From: Cristatella mucedo
Lineage: Eukaryota; Bryozoa; Phylactolaemata; Cristatellidae
DNA: 64,000 nt
Assembly (NCBI GenBank): GCA_009760855.2
Contig: WPIO01000007.1
Coordinates: 7,949,001-8,013,000, forward strand
Direction: 5' to 3'
Shown here: positions 49,403-61,900 of the stretch, piece after piece
Layout of the letters: every line of letters starts with the position of its first letter
Numbering within the stretch: the stretch's first letter is position 1
Notes under the pieces: generated by a model
The model's input: only the letters and a program-made list of their open reading frames with translations
Told to the model about the DNA's origin: nothing
Databases searched by the model: none
Made by a program: the position numbers and the translations under genes

Positions 49403-50337
49403 GCTCGCTGCGATACGCCCGAAAGCCGCTGCCGAAGCTACGGTCCGCTGGGCACGCAGCCACCTCCCAGAGCTGTCGCTAAGTGACTCAGCAATTCGTG
49501 GGATGCGTTCCGACCGAATGCACAGCTAAATCTCTCCGAAGCTTTTTTTCGCACACGTACGTTTGGAGGGTGTAGTTTGAGTGTAGGCCGGCTTGTCTAA
49601 TGAGCCTGTGATGTGGCATGGACACTGGCCGGTAACCGCTGGTGGCCAGATGGTGAATTCACCATCAGGGTCGGCCGCTGCACAGTTGTGGTCCTCGATG
49701 AATCATCAGGGTCAACCAGAGGAGTGGAGAAGGGGGAGACTCTAGTGTGAGAAGGGGGCGAAGGCAGTCGTGCGTCTTGCTGCTCCGTGCCTTGTACAAT
49801 AAACCGTTGGCGTTGTTCTGGGCCAGCATTCCGTATGCCAAACCACAGAGGGCATCAGTCGCTAAAATCTATGCGCAGTGTGAGAACTCTCTCCAAAGCG
49901 ACGACGCAATTCTTGAAGCGTTATGAAGAACCGTTCATAATCCTAGAGAGGATATCGATGGGAATACTCGCGAACGGAGCTCACCGAAAATTGACCTGTT
50001 CGATTACTGAATTCCATGAGCCAGCGCCAGACCTATAAAACGGCCCGCATCTCTGTCACTTTCAAGCACCGGGGGGGGGGGGCCAGTGCGGCCGCCGCAG
50101 CCACGAGCCGCCTGCGCTCCTTCAGCAATGTCAAGAATAGCACTCGCTTTTGTGCCCGATCACATTTTTTGAACAGCCTGGTTCTTGTCATTTTTTTCGC
50201 ATAGAAAATGGTAGAAGTGATCAAATTAGTGTGCGTTTCAGCTATTTTCTTCTGTTCTATCTGCATATTTCTTATTCGTTCCGCCCAGTACAACAGAGAA
50301 TGTGTAGCAACCAATCGCGTTGGGACAGCAGCGCTTT
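49011..50337. other. Intergenic with simple repeats
   Basis: (GGC)n at 49362-49402 and poly-G at 50071-50082. No gene supported. Confidence 0.4.
49362..49402. repeat. (GGC)n trinucleotide repeat
   Basis: About 13 to 14 GGC units. Confidence 0.95.
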
Positions 50338-50585
50338 ATAATAATAATAATAATAATAATATTGCACTTGATAAAGCGCCCTCAGAGAACTTAATCTCTT
50401 TCTAGGCGCTTTACATTTGCTGCAAAGTGATACGCAATAGAATAGTAAGTAAAATCATGCTTGAAAAACAAACAAAATGAATAACATGGTTAGGGGTTAC
50501 ATGCACTGGGTCAGCATGCAAATGTGGTTAGTGGCAGCATGAACAGTGTCAGCACGCATAAGCACATCGAGGACGAATCGCCTGC
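50338..50585 (-). mobile_element. LINE-1-type 3' end, minus orientation
   Basis: (AAT)8, GCACTTGATAAAGCGCCCTC, TCTAGGCGCTTTACATTTGC and the body to GCACGCATAAGCACAT. Confidence 0.8.
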
Positions 50586-50589
50586 AAGC

Positions 50590-50716
50590 CATTAGGCCAC
50601 TACAGCCGGTAGTGATTCATACGTGCTTCCTTTTCAGCAATTGTAAAGCGCCTAGAAAGGGATTTAGTTCTCTAAGGGCGCTTTATCAAGTGTATTATTA
50701 TTATTGTTATTATCAT
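50590..50716 (+). mobile_element. LINE-1-type tail, plus orientation
   Basis: TTGTAAAGCGCCTAGAAAGG, AAGGGCGCTTTATCAAGTGT and (ATT)n; tail-inverted to 50338-50585. Confidence 0.75.
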
Positions 50717-50739
50717 TAGTGAGTATATCTGCAAGGCTT

Positions 50740-51475
50740 CTTAGCCAATTCCAGAGGTTCGGCCATGTGTCTCCTTTGATAAAGGAGCTTCGACGCCTCC
50801 CGTTTGATCGACGGATAAATAAATGAAAATATAATTCATCTGTATAGCGCCCTAAGAGAACGTAATCTTCATTTAGGCGCCCCACACATGCCACTGGGCT
50901 CGAGCCCACGACCTCGGACATAAAATACATTCGCCTTGACCTTGGTCGAGAGAGAACCTTAGCCACTGGGCCAAACTCGTGCCGATACCGGATAAAGTTG
51001 CACGCTAATCCGTAAGGCCCGCGATGGCTTGGCTCGTTCATAACTAGCTGAACGGATGTGCCAGTTTCGGCTTCCTCATGCTCTCAGGTTCTCTATGCAC
51101 AATAAAATAGCTTCTTCGTTCCTACGCCAAAGACCGTTGGCGACAGAAGCTTTTGCTCTGCAGGTCCGAGACTGATTAACTTACTTCTACAATTCTTACG
51201 CAACGGCATCGACTCTCCTACTGCCGACTGTGGTGAATCTTTTTCTGCCATCCTGATCTGCTACTTTCATGCTAATCACTTCTCTGACTGCTCTCCTGAC
51301 TAAGCCATGCTTGTCACTTCCTCTTTGTTTCGTGAGATGAAGTCGGTTGGCTAGCGCATGCGTACCGGAAGCCGCTTAGGCTTTGAATGTACTACACGAA
51401 ACTTTCCAGCATTGCACCCACTTAGTCTTTGTGGCTTTCTGGAATAACAGACGGAGATACATTACATTACAATGC
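50740..51475 (+). mobile_element. LINE-2 relic with nested SINE-A
   Basis: RLLSQFQRFGHVSPLIKELR-like residues before 50820. A minus SINE-A lies at 50826-50985, and the LINE-2 continues (PLATEAFALQV..., LSLWLSGITDGDTLHY at the 3' tail). The SINE splits the LINE, so it inserted later. Confidence 0.7.
50826..50985 (-). repeat. SINE-A copy nested in LINE-2
   Basis: AATTCATCTGTATAGCGCCC, GGGCTCGAGCCCACGACCTC and CCTTAGCCACTGGGCCAAAC (complement of the A-box side). Confidence 0.8.
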
Positions 51476-53391
51476 AAGCATGGCGTATCCACTTCGATGC
51501 ATGCACTGTGATGCATACACGATCCAGACATATATTCGCATCCAGGTGTATAGGTATGGCGTATGCTCATGCTTGATTGCGCTGGCGAACCTACCGCAGC
51601 TAACCACGATTACAAGAGCGAACTTCGCATTTAAAAGCATTGGCTTCAACATCCATAATATAAGAAAAGATGAGGAGAAAAATGTGAGAGAGAAATCAGA
51701 GAGTTGCTGAAAGACAACTGTGTGACTGTGGGCATATTGACTAGATTAGTTTAGTTAGTAAGTATCGGGAAATTAATCTGATGAGAGACCCATGAAACGG
51801 AATCTTTCGGCAGCCATGTTATATAACGGAGATTAGCAGTCTCACGAAAAGAAAGAGCCCTTTCAGGTGAATCCGCAGGCAGTAGCGAGCAGCAGATTAC
51901 TTCACACGTCCAGTTGAAGTCATTGTAAGATGATCTGGCGGCCGGGCTTCGCTCGCCGCCAGAGCATGGCGACGCGGCACAAGCACGCGAGGGTGCAAAC
52001 ACCTTGGGCAGACCCAAGCAAGCGGGAAATTCGTGGGAGCAAAGCATTCGATCGCCCGCAACCTTGCGTATTGCCGACGAATCTCAGTGGATGTTGCTAA
52101 ATGCAAGGAGGCATCGGCGTGTCCATAGACAACCAATGCTGCACTACATACTGCAGCAAGTCGCGAAAGAGCCATTCCTCAGCATCTGGGCATTAGTGAC
52201 ATTCGTACTTTCCTCAAAATCCGCTTGTCTTCGCAGAGTGGGGTTTTAAATTTTTAACGGGCGCTCATTGATGCGCGCATGCCGCCCCGCTTCATAATAA
52301 ATAGGCGAAAGCGAGGCCTTACGGATTACTAGAAGACCACGAGGACACCGGTGCACCTCGAAAGGACTGCAGCTTCGTGTCGCAAAAATTTGCTACCACA
52401 TCGCGAAGAAAGCGTCCCGAGTTTTCTAGGATTAAATCACCAAACAACATAATAAAAACGAAGACAGTTAAAAGTTGCCATAAATGCTTATTAAGACCTA
52501 GCGCCTCTGCTGCAGGCATTGCGTGTGTCTTGACCCCATCTGGGAAAGGGATCTAGCTAGTGCATTTCGCACCCAAATATGTAACCTACGCTAACGTGTG
52601 GTAAAACCCGAGGCCAGTGAAATTACAGCCGGTGCTAATCGGTCACGGGTTTTGCAATACCATGAGCGATACAGTTATGCAATACCCAGAGTTATTGATC
52701 GTGCGTTTTGAGTAGTAGAAGCTGCGTACCTCGTAATCTTGTATTTCACATTTTCCAACTATATAATAGCTTAGATAGCCTGCGAGTTGACTCTGATGAG
52801 AGAGGAACGCCGACCAGGGAAATTGATCTCGTTCCTGTGCTTGTTTTGTCTCGCACATTGTCGTCAGACCGCTGACGGCGGGAGTTGAATGGTGTTGGAT
52901 ATTTTGTACATGTAGCATTGCTAGCCGACGAGCAACACCACCAGTTTATTCCTCCTCCTACACGCGGAGCAGGGCGAAGCACGACTCTCCTCGCCCCTCT
53001 CGCCCACCGGAGTCCCCGACTCCCTTGTCATAACAATCACTAATAGCACGTCCCGGCTGCTTACCACATCGAGTGTCGCAGCCCACTCGTGCAGCGATCA
53101 GGGGCAGTGTCATCAATTAAATGAAACCAATTACTTGATTCGACTATCGCTTAGATACCTGCTCGGATGAGTTCGTCGTCGTGTAGATGCACGCTCTAGT
53201 TGCTGGATCCGCTTCCTCGTGTTTTGTTCGAAGTGCATCGAGGCGCTCGCTCTACCGGCACTAAGTCTGTCTCGCGGCTGTGAGGTCTAACATCGGAGCT
53301 CACTTAGTGTTCGCGAGAAAGGCCCAGCCTGGAGCCAGTCGCTGCTGTGCGTAATCGCAGTAGCAGGAGCCCAATGGCGGTTCGTCAACCG
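51476..53391. other. Intergenic, nothing recognised
   Basis: Several ORFs of 60-98 codons on both strands with no family signature. Confidence 0.35.
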
Positions 53392-53505
53392 CGAGGAGGA
53401 GGAGAGGAGGAGGAGAAGGAGGAGGAGAAGGAGGAGGAGAAGGAGGAGGAGAAGGAGGAGGAGGAAGAGGAAGAGGAGGGAGGAAGAGGAGGAGGAGGAG
53501 GAGCC
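53392..53505. repeat. Purine-rich (GGA/GAA)n tract
   Basis: (GGAGGAGAA)-type repeat, almost all purine on the plus strand. Its Glu-rich ORF is a by-product. Confidence 0.92.
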
Positions 53506-53789
53506 TCGACGCGACCGGAAGCCCGAAAAGGCAGCAGATAGTCTAAAAAAGATCCAGACTCTGCCGTAGTACCTGGGAATTCGTTGTCTGAAGGGCCCGA
53601 CACCTTTATCTACGATAACGTATTCGAAAATTTTCAGAAATGACTGCCCGACACATTTTCATGTCTTCCCAGTTGAGCAAGCAGAGAGCCGAAGTGATTC
53701 ATCCAAGGATGCGCATCTTTATTACACGAACCAGCAAAATGCGCGAGAAAACCCTGAGCGTAGGCTCCAGGCCATGTGTAAAAAATTAA

Positions 53790-53928
53790 CAAAAAACTAT
53801 AATTCTTTTGTAACCGCCGTAGGAGAGCTTAATCTCTCTCCGAACGGTTTACCCGCAGGGCTCGAGTCCACGACTTTGGACATTGATGGCGAGCGCCTTA
53901 TCCGTGGGCCCAGCAAAGGCGTGAATGA
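53790..53928 (-). repeat. SINE-A copy
   Basis: ACTATAATTCTTTTGTAACC, GGGCTCGAGTCCACGAC (B-box complement) and CCTTATCCGTGGGCCCAGC (A-box side). Confidence 0.7.
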
Positions 53929-54039
53929 GTAAGTTCAAGAGGGGCCCGACCTGGTCTTTCTAGAAGCAGCCAATCACAGCAAGACGGGGGTGTGTGTCGG
54001 GCGACTGCGGGCTGGACCCGCTCCCCGCCCCGTTCGCCC

Positions 54040-54870
54040 GCGTTCCTGGGCTAAAGAGCTCTTAAAATCACCACGATCAACCATCTCCTCAACCGCTCCC
54101 AGATTGGCTCCTCACCCGATGATCCTTGTGATGATCTAGCTGATCGCTACTCTCGATTCTTTGTGCAGAAGATAGACAAGATCAGGGAGCCCATCCCCGC
54201 GATGAGAACACCCCCCCCCCGAGAATGCTGCTCCCCGATTTCTGGCTGCACCTCAATGTCTGCATTTAAGCAGGTCACTGGTGATGTAGTCATAAAGTTC
54301 GTATCTCAATCAAAGAAGACAACAAGTCCTCTGGACCCTATTCCCACTGTCCTGCTGCTACGTTGCATTGATCTGCTGCTGCCATGCATAACTAACATCA
54401 TTAATATGTCATTAGCCTCAGGTCATGTCCCAGCACCTTTCAAAAAAGCAGTAGTCAGGCCACTTCTCAAGAAAGTGACACTAGACCAAGAGAACTTGAG
54501 CAACTACCGCCCAGTCTCCCTTCTACCATTCCTATCAAAAACACTGAAACGGGTCGTGGCGGACCAGCTGAACTCATATTTTGAAACTTTAAACCTTGCT
54601 AGTAAGCACTCGGCTGGCTTCAGAGCTAATCACTCGACAGAGTCAGCACTGCTTCGGCTGTACAACGACCTACTTAGGAATGCAGACATGGGTAGAGTGT
54701 CTCTGCTTGTTTTGCTCGATCTTTCGGCAGCTTTTGATACCATCGATCACAAAGTTCTTCCAGAGCGCCTCTCATCTCGCCTGGGCATCACTGGCACTGC
54801 TCTGCAGTGTTTCAGGTCCTACCTCAGTGGGAGACTCCAGAGTATTGAGCTGCATCGGTTAAGGAGCTGA
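54040..54870 (+). mobile_element. LINE-1 fragment: linker and first RT motifs
   Basis: ADRYSRFFVQKIDKI, DPIPTVLLLRCIDLLLPCIT, NYRPVSLLPFLSKTLKRVVA, HSAGFRANHSTESALLRLYN and LLDLSAAFDTIDHKVL, ending abruptly after SYLSGRLQSIE at 54852. About 90% similar by eye to the antisense LINE in the MPP intron; lacks the YADD half. Confidence 0.9.
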
Positions 54871-55189
54871 TTTTAAGACCTAAATATCCTGACAACTCCA
54901 CGAACGAACGGCACGGGGAGGTGTTAAACCTCCGACAAGACATCGAATGCTTAGCGACGCGCCATAGGCGCACCGCCGAACACGCCAGTTTGCCGCCCTT
55001 ATTTAGCCAATATCCTGGCAAACGCTTCACCGACGGAATCTAGACTAGTACGCCTTTTGCCCCCCCCCCTCAAGGAGGCCTACTCGGAAGCCGCACGGCC
55101 GAGGCATGCAACCTAGCACACCAGTATGTGCCCCCGACCCCCGTTGCAAGCAGCTTCCTTCCTTTGGAGTCCGCTAGAACAGGGTGCGT

Positions 55190-55480
55190 ATGAGGCTCGC
55201 ACCTATGAACGCATCTTTGGCGGCCCCTCCGCACCTGCTGGCCCGCTGTCCGGTCCGCTCCAACATCACGCACGTGAGAAGTGTCCACTTATTTCTCAAG
55301 TACTCGCAGCCCCAGATCCACGATTCGGATTTCAAGGGCTATCTCGACGACTCCGACGTACGACTGGCGGTAGTTGGTACGGTAATAAGAACATCAGCTG
55401 GGGCGTTGCACGTACACGCAAGCTCGATACCGCGAGTTGGGCCCGAGCTCGAGCTAAGTTTCTTTCAACTTCGGTAAATA
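55190..55480 (+). CDS. Unidentified ORF, 96 codons
   Basis: ATG at 55190. The translation includes NITHVRSVHLFLKYSQPQ, IHDSDFKGYLDDSDVRLAVV and ALHVHASSIPRVGPELELSF. It is open in a GC-rich setting upstream of COMMD4. No family is recognised. A donor-like CG|GTAAAT overlaps the stop, so it could be a first exon. Confidence 0.25.
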
Positions 55481-55832
55481 TCTGTATAAGACAGGCATGA
55501 AACTCCTCATCTCTCCTAGTTCAGTTTTCTTGACTTAGAATGAGAAAAACATCCGAACGCCAGTCCGCAGCTCCCACCGCTAATTGAAGTACCTTCCGTG
55601 TAATAATCGTTTGCCGGGTTCCTATCGAGCGGGGAAAAGACTTTTCTAGATCATTTCTCCCCGTGAGAATAGCCTGTGGCTACACAGCGGCGATGTAAAA
55701 GCCAAGAAAAGTCAATAGACGGACGAGAGACCAGTCACGAGCGGGGAGCGAGCGCGACACAGTCAAGGCCATCGAACGGTGTAGGGGGTGAGGCGATTAT
55801 GGACTCGCTACATCATCAGATGCGGCTTCGGA

Positions 55833-55971
55833 ATGGACCTTAGCCGAAGTTGTCGGGATGGCCTGTTAGTTGCCGGAAATCCGTCGCTGATTAAAGACAG
55901 CGCGTATAAAAAAATAGTAAGAAACGTTCTAAGCTCATTGAAAGGAGAGAATGCACCGGATACTTTTACAG
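55833..55971 (+). CDS. COMMD4: COMMD4 exon 1 (start uncertain)
   Basis: It encodes MDLSRSCRDGLLVAGNPSLI, then KDSAYKKIVRNVLSSLKG and ENAPDTFT, with donor G|GTAATG. The frame is open from 55785. Two other ATGs exist: 55799 and 55820 (MRLRNGP then stop, in another frame). Confidence 0.6.
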
Positions 55972-58900
55972 GTAATGCATAGGTGCTTGCTGTAGACCAG
56001 TACGCCGCGGACACGCCTCTAGGCGGCTTCGCGTCGGTTTTTTACGGATAATTCCTTAGCGTACTCGATGCTCGTGCAATCTAGTAGACAAGCTCCGTTA
56101 TTTGAGTTTTCTGGTCTATATATTTTGATAGTTTTACTAGGGTAATGAGAACGTAGACCAGTGGTCACGATCATCACTGTGTTCGGGTCTTTTGCATGTC
56201 CGATCTCATCAGTTCGCTGCATGCTCCCTTGATCAATTTCTTGCTGTGGACCTCAAAGTACTGGATTGAGCTTGGTGCCAAGACGTTGCACTCTCTACGT
56301 GTCTGTTAGTTGCTTGATTTCTTCGTCTTGCTGGTCCTGCGTATGCTCGTCACTCAGGTCTTCCTCATTTTGGACCTGTGAACAATCCTCATGCCGTTCT
56401 ATTATTATTTAGAAGTTATATTGCGGCCGCCTAGATTTGACTTTTCTACTCTAAACTTTCGCATTGGTAAGAAAATGCAGTTACAGTTTATCTCTATGTT
56501 CGGAACAAGTGTTTGGTATGCATCGCTGCTGTAAAGAATACTCGCGCCTTCCAAGCGCGGTTGCACACACAAAAATCAAAGCGAAACGAATCTAACTTCC
56601 TCGCAAAGGTAGATGGAAGAGATGGAGGCAGTTTTCAAGTTTTTAGCCCTGTCATGCATGAAAGCCTAAAGCTTTTTCGGTAGTGCAAGTTCGCTGGCGT
56701 CTGCCCAACCTGTGTCGCCTACGAGCTATAGTTGGCAGCCATGCAAGTATCTAAACTGGAATTAAATCCAAATCAGCCACAACTATATCTCCTTTCAGGC
56801 GTTTTTACTATTATTTTACCAGTTCGCCTTTGTTCACTAGGTTTTGGTTATGCTGCAAAACGTTCTCCTGACCTCATCATTGCCAGCTAGATCACTCTAA
56901 AAATCGCCGCTGTCAATCAGCCTTGCCTCACTGTTGCAAGAAGACAATTCAGCCTGCCTCTGTTATCATATTCGAATACTACGATTTAGTAATGCTGCTG
57001 GACCGGCCGCCGGACTAGAGGGCCACCACGGCTCTATTGAAAATACAGCACATTGGCCATGCTTCAATGACGAAACTTGCTGGTGCAACAGGTGGACATG
57101 GAACACCGGTGTTAGCTGTTCTCTTTCCATCTCACCATCACGATTTGTTAATTTAGTATCACTCCAGTGATGTCTGCCCGTAATCTAGGCATACTATTTT
57201 AAAACGACTTGTCATTGGGTGAGCACATTTCTTCCTCAGTTAAGTCAAGCTACTTTCAGCTAAGTAACACAAAATCAGAGTTTCTGTAGACAAGAGTACG
57301 ACCTCCAGACTAGTTCGCTCGTTTGTGTGTGTCACAGAAGCCTGTAGACTACTGTGATTTCCTTTATTCTGGACTCAACTCCAGTGCCCCTAATCGTCTG
57401 CAACTGGTGCTAAACTCCAAAGGTCGTCTGGTCTGTCGTCAACAGCATAGCTACCAAAGCATACAACTTCGGTCTTGTGTTCACAGGTTTCTTATTAACC
57501 ATCGAATCGATATCAAGATCCTCTTTGTGACCTACAGGTCGCTAAACTTGCTTACACCAACCTACCTATCCGACCACATTGTTCTGGCATTGTGCTCTGG
57601 CACATCAAGTCATCTCACCACCCTTTTCACTAAATTAGAATCGTTTGGTGATCGGGGATTCAGTTCTTAAACACCGAAAGTCTGGAACTCACTTACAGCA
57701 ACGGGCCATGCATTATTTAAGTCTCGGCTAAAGATGCATCTGATCCAATCAGCGGCGCCTTCGTCCCGGTGAACTTGTCTTTTTTGTGCCTGTGTGCTTT
57801 GCATGCTTACCTGTCCATACATGTTTCGATGCATGTTATTTGCAAGAGGGCCTACTAACCGGTCGCCCCGAGTGTCGTCTATTGTGGGTTAGCATGCTGG
57901 CCTAAGTATGAAACTTGCTTGCTTTTGCATGCTTGTCTAACTCATACCGTGCATGTCATGAACCGCTGGTTATTGAATCTCTTGCAGTGAGTACAACGCC
58001 TGCATAGAGATTAAGTTCTAATAGAGTGGTATTGAAACAACATATTATTTTTATTATTTATTATTCTTAAGCCTGCCAGCAACCTACCAGGAATTACTGT
58101 AGCTGCCAAGAGACACTGCCGAAATTTGGGGGGGGGGGGTTGAGCTTCGAGAGGCACAATGGCTGCTTGGTTAGCCTCACGTGGTTCTCATCAAACCGAT
58201 AAAGAACGAAAGGTGCGTACGGAAGCCGCACGAAATGCCTCGTTAGCATCCACCTATGCCTTTTGGCCCTATTTGGAAACAAACCGTGACACTTTCGATT
58301 GTGCTCTCCGAAAAATGGCCGATAAGATAGGCTTTTTGGCCCCCTAGATTTTAAACAGTGGTTAAACTCTATTTAAGGAAAAATCTGAATGTCCACGGTA
58401 AAAGAGCTTCATCTGGAAGCTGTTGACAACGTCGTCTATAAAGAGACACATGCTATTGGTAGAGCCTAAAGCTGCGAGTAGCTGCATCCTTTGCAGGCTT
58501 AAGTAAACTCATCTAAAAATCAGTAGTAGAGTAAATTGGCGAGTCCCCCCCCCCCAGTCGGTCGCCGGCCGGCTGCCTTCTGGCACCGACGTCTATTACC
58601 CAGCTAACACCTCATGAGGTGGGGATAGTGTAGAAAAGGCCAACGTTCGTGGCTCCAGATCTGGGACTTTGTGGGTGCACACATCAGCAGCAGCAGGAGT
58701 GGTCACGGAACGGCAGCAGCCACCGCCAGCTTTATTTGTGGTGATACCAACACTAAGCCCTTCTCCGCCGTAGGGAGGCCCACCAAGGATAGCAACCAGG
58801 GCTTATGAGAAAGGCTTAGCTTGTGTATCGCCAGAAATATGGGCATCTAGGAGCACTGCTTGACTGGGAGCCTGTGCAGGTCGGCTAGAAGTTTTGTGAT

Positions 58901-61900
58901 GTGGCAGCTTTGACACTCACGACAGACAAGCCTGGCTGCAGAGTTTTGTACCAACTGTAAGTACCTGATTGGACATGTCGGTAGACCTGCAAGCTGTGAG
59001 TTATAGAAGTCAAGACAGGATGTCACAGATGCATCGACCGATTTAGTAGATGTAGTAGCCCTGTCTAAGCCCGAATTTTAGCAATGTTATATAGCTGAAT
59101 AAAAGTGGAAGTCTGTTTTGTTCTTTTCGAAATCGTCAACTTGATGGTGCTAGTGTTATATACTAGCTGATTCAACAGCTTCTTTTGTATAGCAACAGAA
59201 GAGCCTTGATAGCTATCACAACCACTTGTAGTGGCAATTAAGGATTGCCCACCGCAGGATTCGAACTCACGACCTCGGTCCCGAGGTCGTGAAAAGCAGC
59301 CGCCTTACCTAGTGTGCCATTACGGCTCACCAAGTGTTCTTCACGGACCGCCAGACCGGGACAAACCTCGAACGTTAGCCTCTTTTACACAGTCTCCCCC
59401 CCCCCCAGCGATGTGGTGTTAGCATGGTAGGAATGTTGGTACCGGGCGACGCCCGGCGGCTTGGTTAGACCAGGGGGATGGGCAACTACCGTTCACCAAA
59501 CTTGAGAAATTTGTGTCTTTGGATGTGATGCGACCCACGTGTGGTCTGGGCCTAGATGTACCCCAGATGTACCCCAGAGAAGCTCAATGGGTCAGAAGAT
59601 TGGCCATTGTCCATTCCATTAGCATAATGGCCTTAAACCAAAGTCAAAAATGGGGGGAAGTAAGATCGAACATGCTTAGCTATGTGCCTAGCATTGTTGT
59701 CCTGTTGGAAAATTTAAATTACCTCCGACGTACTTCAGCATTTTAGGGCAGCTGTAAATGAGAGTCTTGCTTCATGATGCCAGGTATTTGCTAGCAAAGC
59801 AGCAGCTTCCCATCGTGACACCTTTGCAGCAACATTACATCGTTTACTGAAGGCAGTTATCATCGAACCCCCCCCCACACATTGTAGCAACAATGCACGT
59901 GCTGCCTGCTTTTGAAATTACGACAATTCGCGAATTTTCTGCTGTCTGTTTGACTTTGCTCAAGTCTTTGTGGTAGCGCGAGTTTGAGAAATGGGAATGG
60001 CCGGGCTCTGTTATTTTTGCACTATGGCGCACGAGTAAGTGCCTCCAAAAACTGGGGATGTTTTTGTTGTTTTCAAGGTGCTATGCTATGCAGTGGGGAA
60101 ATTTGCCATTTTTAAACGAATTTAGAGGATCGAAGATGCATTCTCGTGATATTTTTCTTCTGTATAAACGGGTTTATGTAAAACGCCACTGCGAAAGGCA
60201 CTATGTTCATAGGGTGCATTCGTTCTTTATGCTTCGCTTTAACGGTTCACTGTAGAATGCCTACTGCTCATCATAAGGAACAGGTCCCAAATGCATTTGC
60301 CCTCAAGCGCATGTAAGTATATGGGTACCTATCTGTATGAGGAACAGAGAGAAAATTGAAATAGGACTTGCCGATGCCAAGACAGGAGATTGTATGCAAA
60401 CTAGCTTAATTCCTTGCAAGCTACTATCTCAAATCTTACCTGACTGTTGTTAAATTATGGACCACAGTTGGGCTGTGTGGCCGACGTAAGGCAACGTGCA
60501 GTATGCAACTTACGTGCTACTATTTGTAGATGCCGATGTCGTCAACTCGGACCATGGCAGCATCAAGGCCGCTTATGCAGCGCTGGCTATTCTGGCTGCC
60601 GAAGGAACCAAGCACGATGCTGACGCAGAGAGCCTGAGGTCAGCCTGTGAGCCGCTATGCTGCTGCTGCTGCTGGCGACTTTGTGCTCCTCGTGCTATCA
60701 TCTGATGTGCAATGCCCCACTTTTGGTGTGTTCTTTTCATCTATTTCATGCGGTCCTCCTTGCGTCCCCTTCATTACGTCCTACCCTTTTTTCGGATGAG
60801 CGTGGACTGGCACGGGTGTGAGTTTATTAGGTCTAGCCAAATTTACCTACCACGTGGGGGATATTAGAAAGACTGCAGGAGCTGCGATGGCTTCCCGACA
60901 GCTGATCAAACCAAAATGCTTGCTCTGGCTTACGAGGGCTGTCACAGCTTTGATCTTTTTGCTTGCTCTCGGGGCCATCAGGATTTACGAAGGTCGGCAA
61001 AATGGACTGTGTTAGACTGTGCAGCTTGCAGTTAGATTGGATCGTCAGAGAACTAGCAGTGGCTACATCGTCTTCAGTTGCTTGTGGTTTGAGAAGATTA
61101 GTTACTTCCTTACTTCTATATCAATAGGAAGTTTACTGGGGGGGTCTTGTTTGTTTTTTTGTTGTTTTAATTTGCCTTGTTTCCCAGCTGGTCATCCGTG
61201 ACATTGTGCCTCACTGTATCTGGAAATGAACAGCCCTTAATGTTCTGTAACAAGCAAAGTTTTTGTACTAAAAAGGGCATTCTGGCAAAGTACCAAATGA
61301 AGACTTTGTGCTAATGGTCTACTTAAGAGAGCAGGCAACGAAGGGTTACAGTCGCTCGACCAGTAAGTAATAAGGCCTTGTCATCTCGATCGCATGGTTT
61401 GGTTCACTGCATTTTTGAGCTGCTGGGTGCAGTCAGCCGACAACATTGTGCCAGCTCTGTGTTTTCAAGCTGATAGTGGCAAGTTTCACGTAAGACTTAC
61501 AGCGATTGTATACAATGATGGTTAAGGGAAGTTTGCTCCATCTGCTAAGTGCTTTAAGTGAATAGTCGTGTTTGGAGTGGCGATTTGGCCGCTGGAATGT
61601 GCAGGTTGCTTGTAGTTGCCCCGCATACACCAAATTTGCCTAGTTTTGCTCATTCGCCTTAGGATTGGTGCAATCGGTGGCATTGAGGCTTTTGCTGTCA
61701 ATAGAGTGACTTCTAAGCCTATTTGGCTTACTTCGATTCCCCGAAACCAAATGCTCAAGGCCTTGACCTTGCACCGATGGGGACATTTTGACTCCCACGC
61801 CAACCATTACCTTTGTCTGGGACGTGAGGGCTGCTGACTTTGATGCAAAGAAATACCCACCAGACAGAAATACTTGTCTGTGCTTGGCAGCAGGGACGAT

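Larger units (their letters stand above)
55972..60529 (+). other. COMMD4 intron 1
   Basis: 4.6 kb with LINE relics at 57200-58065 and 58840-59110 and a SINE-B at 59161-59331. The stretches 56020-57200 and 59335-60520 show no gene. Confidence 0.55.

Noticed and set aside
49338..49529. Poly-Gly ORF
   Set aside because: Translation of the (GGC)n repeat.
53347..53541. Glu-rich ORF
   Set aside because: Product of the purine-rich simple repeat; no flanking coding signature.
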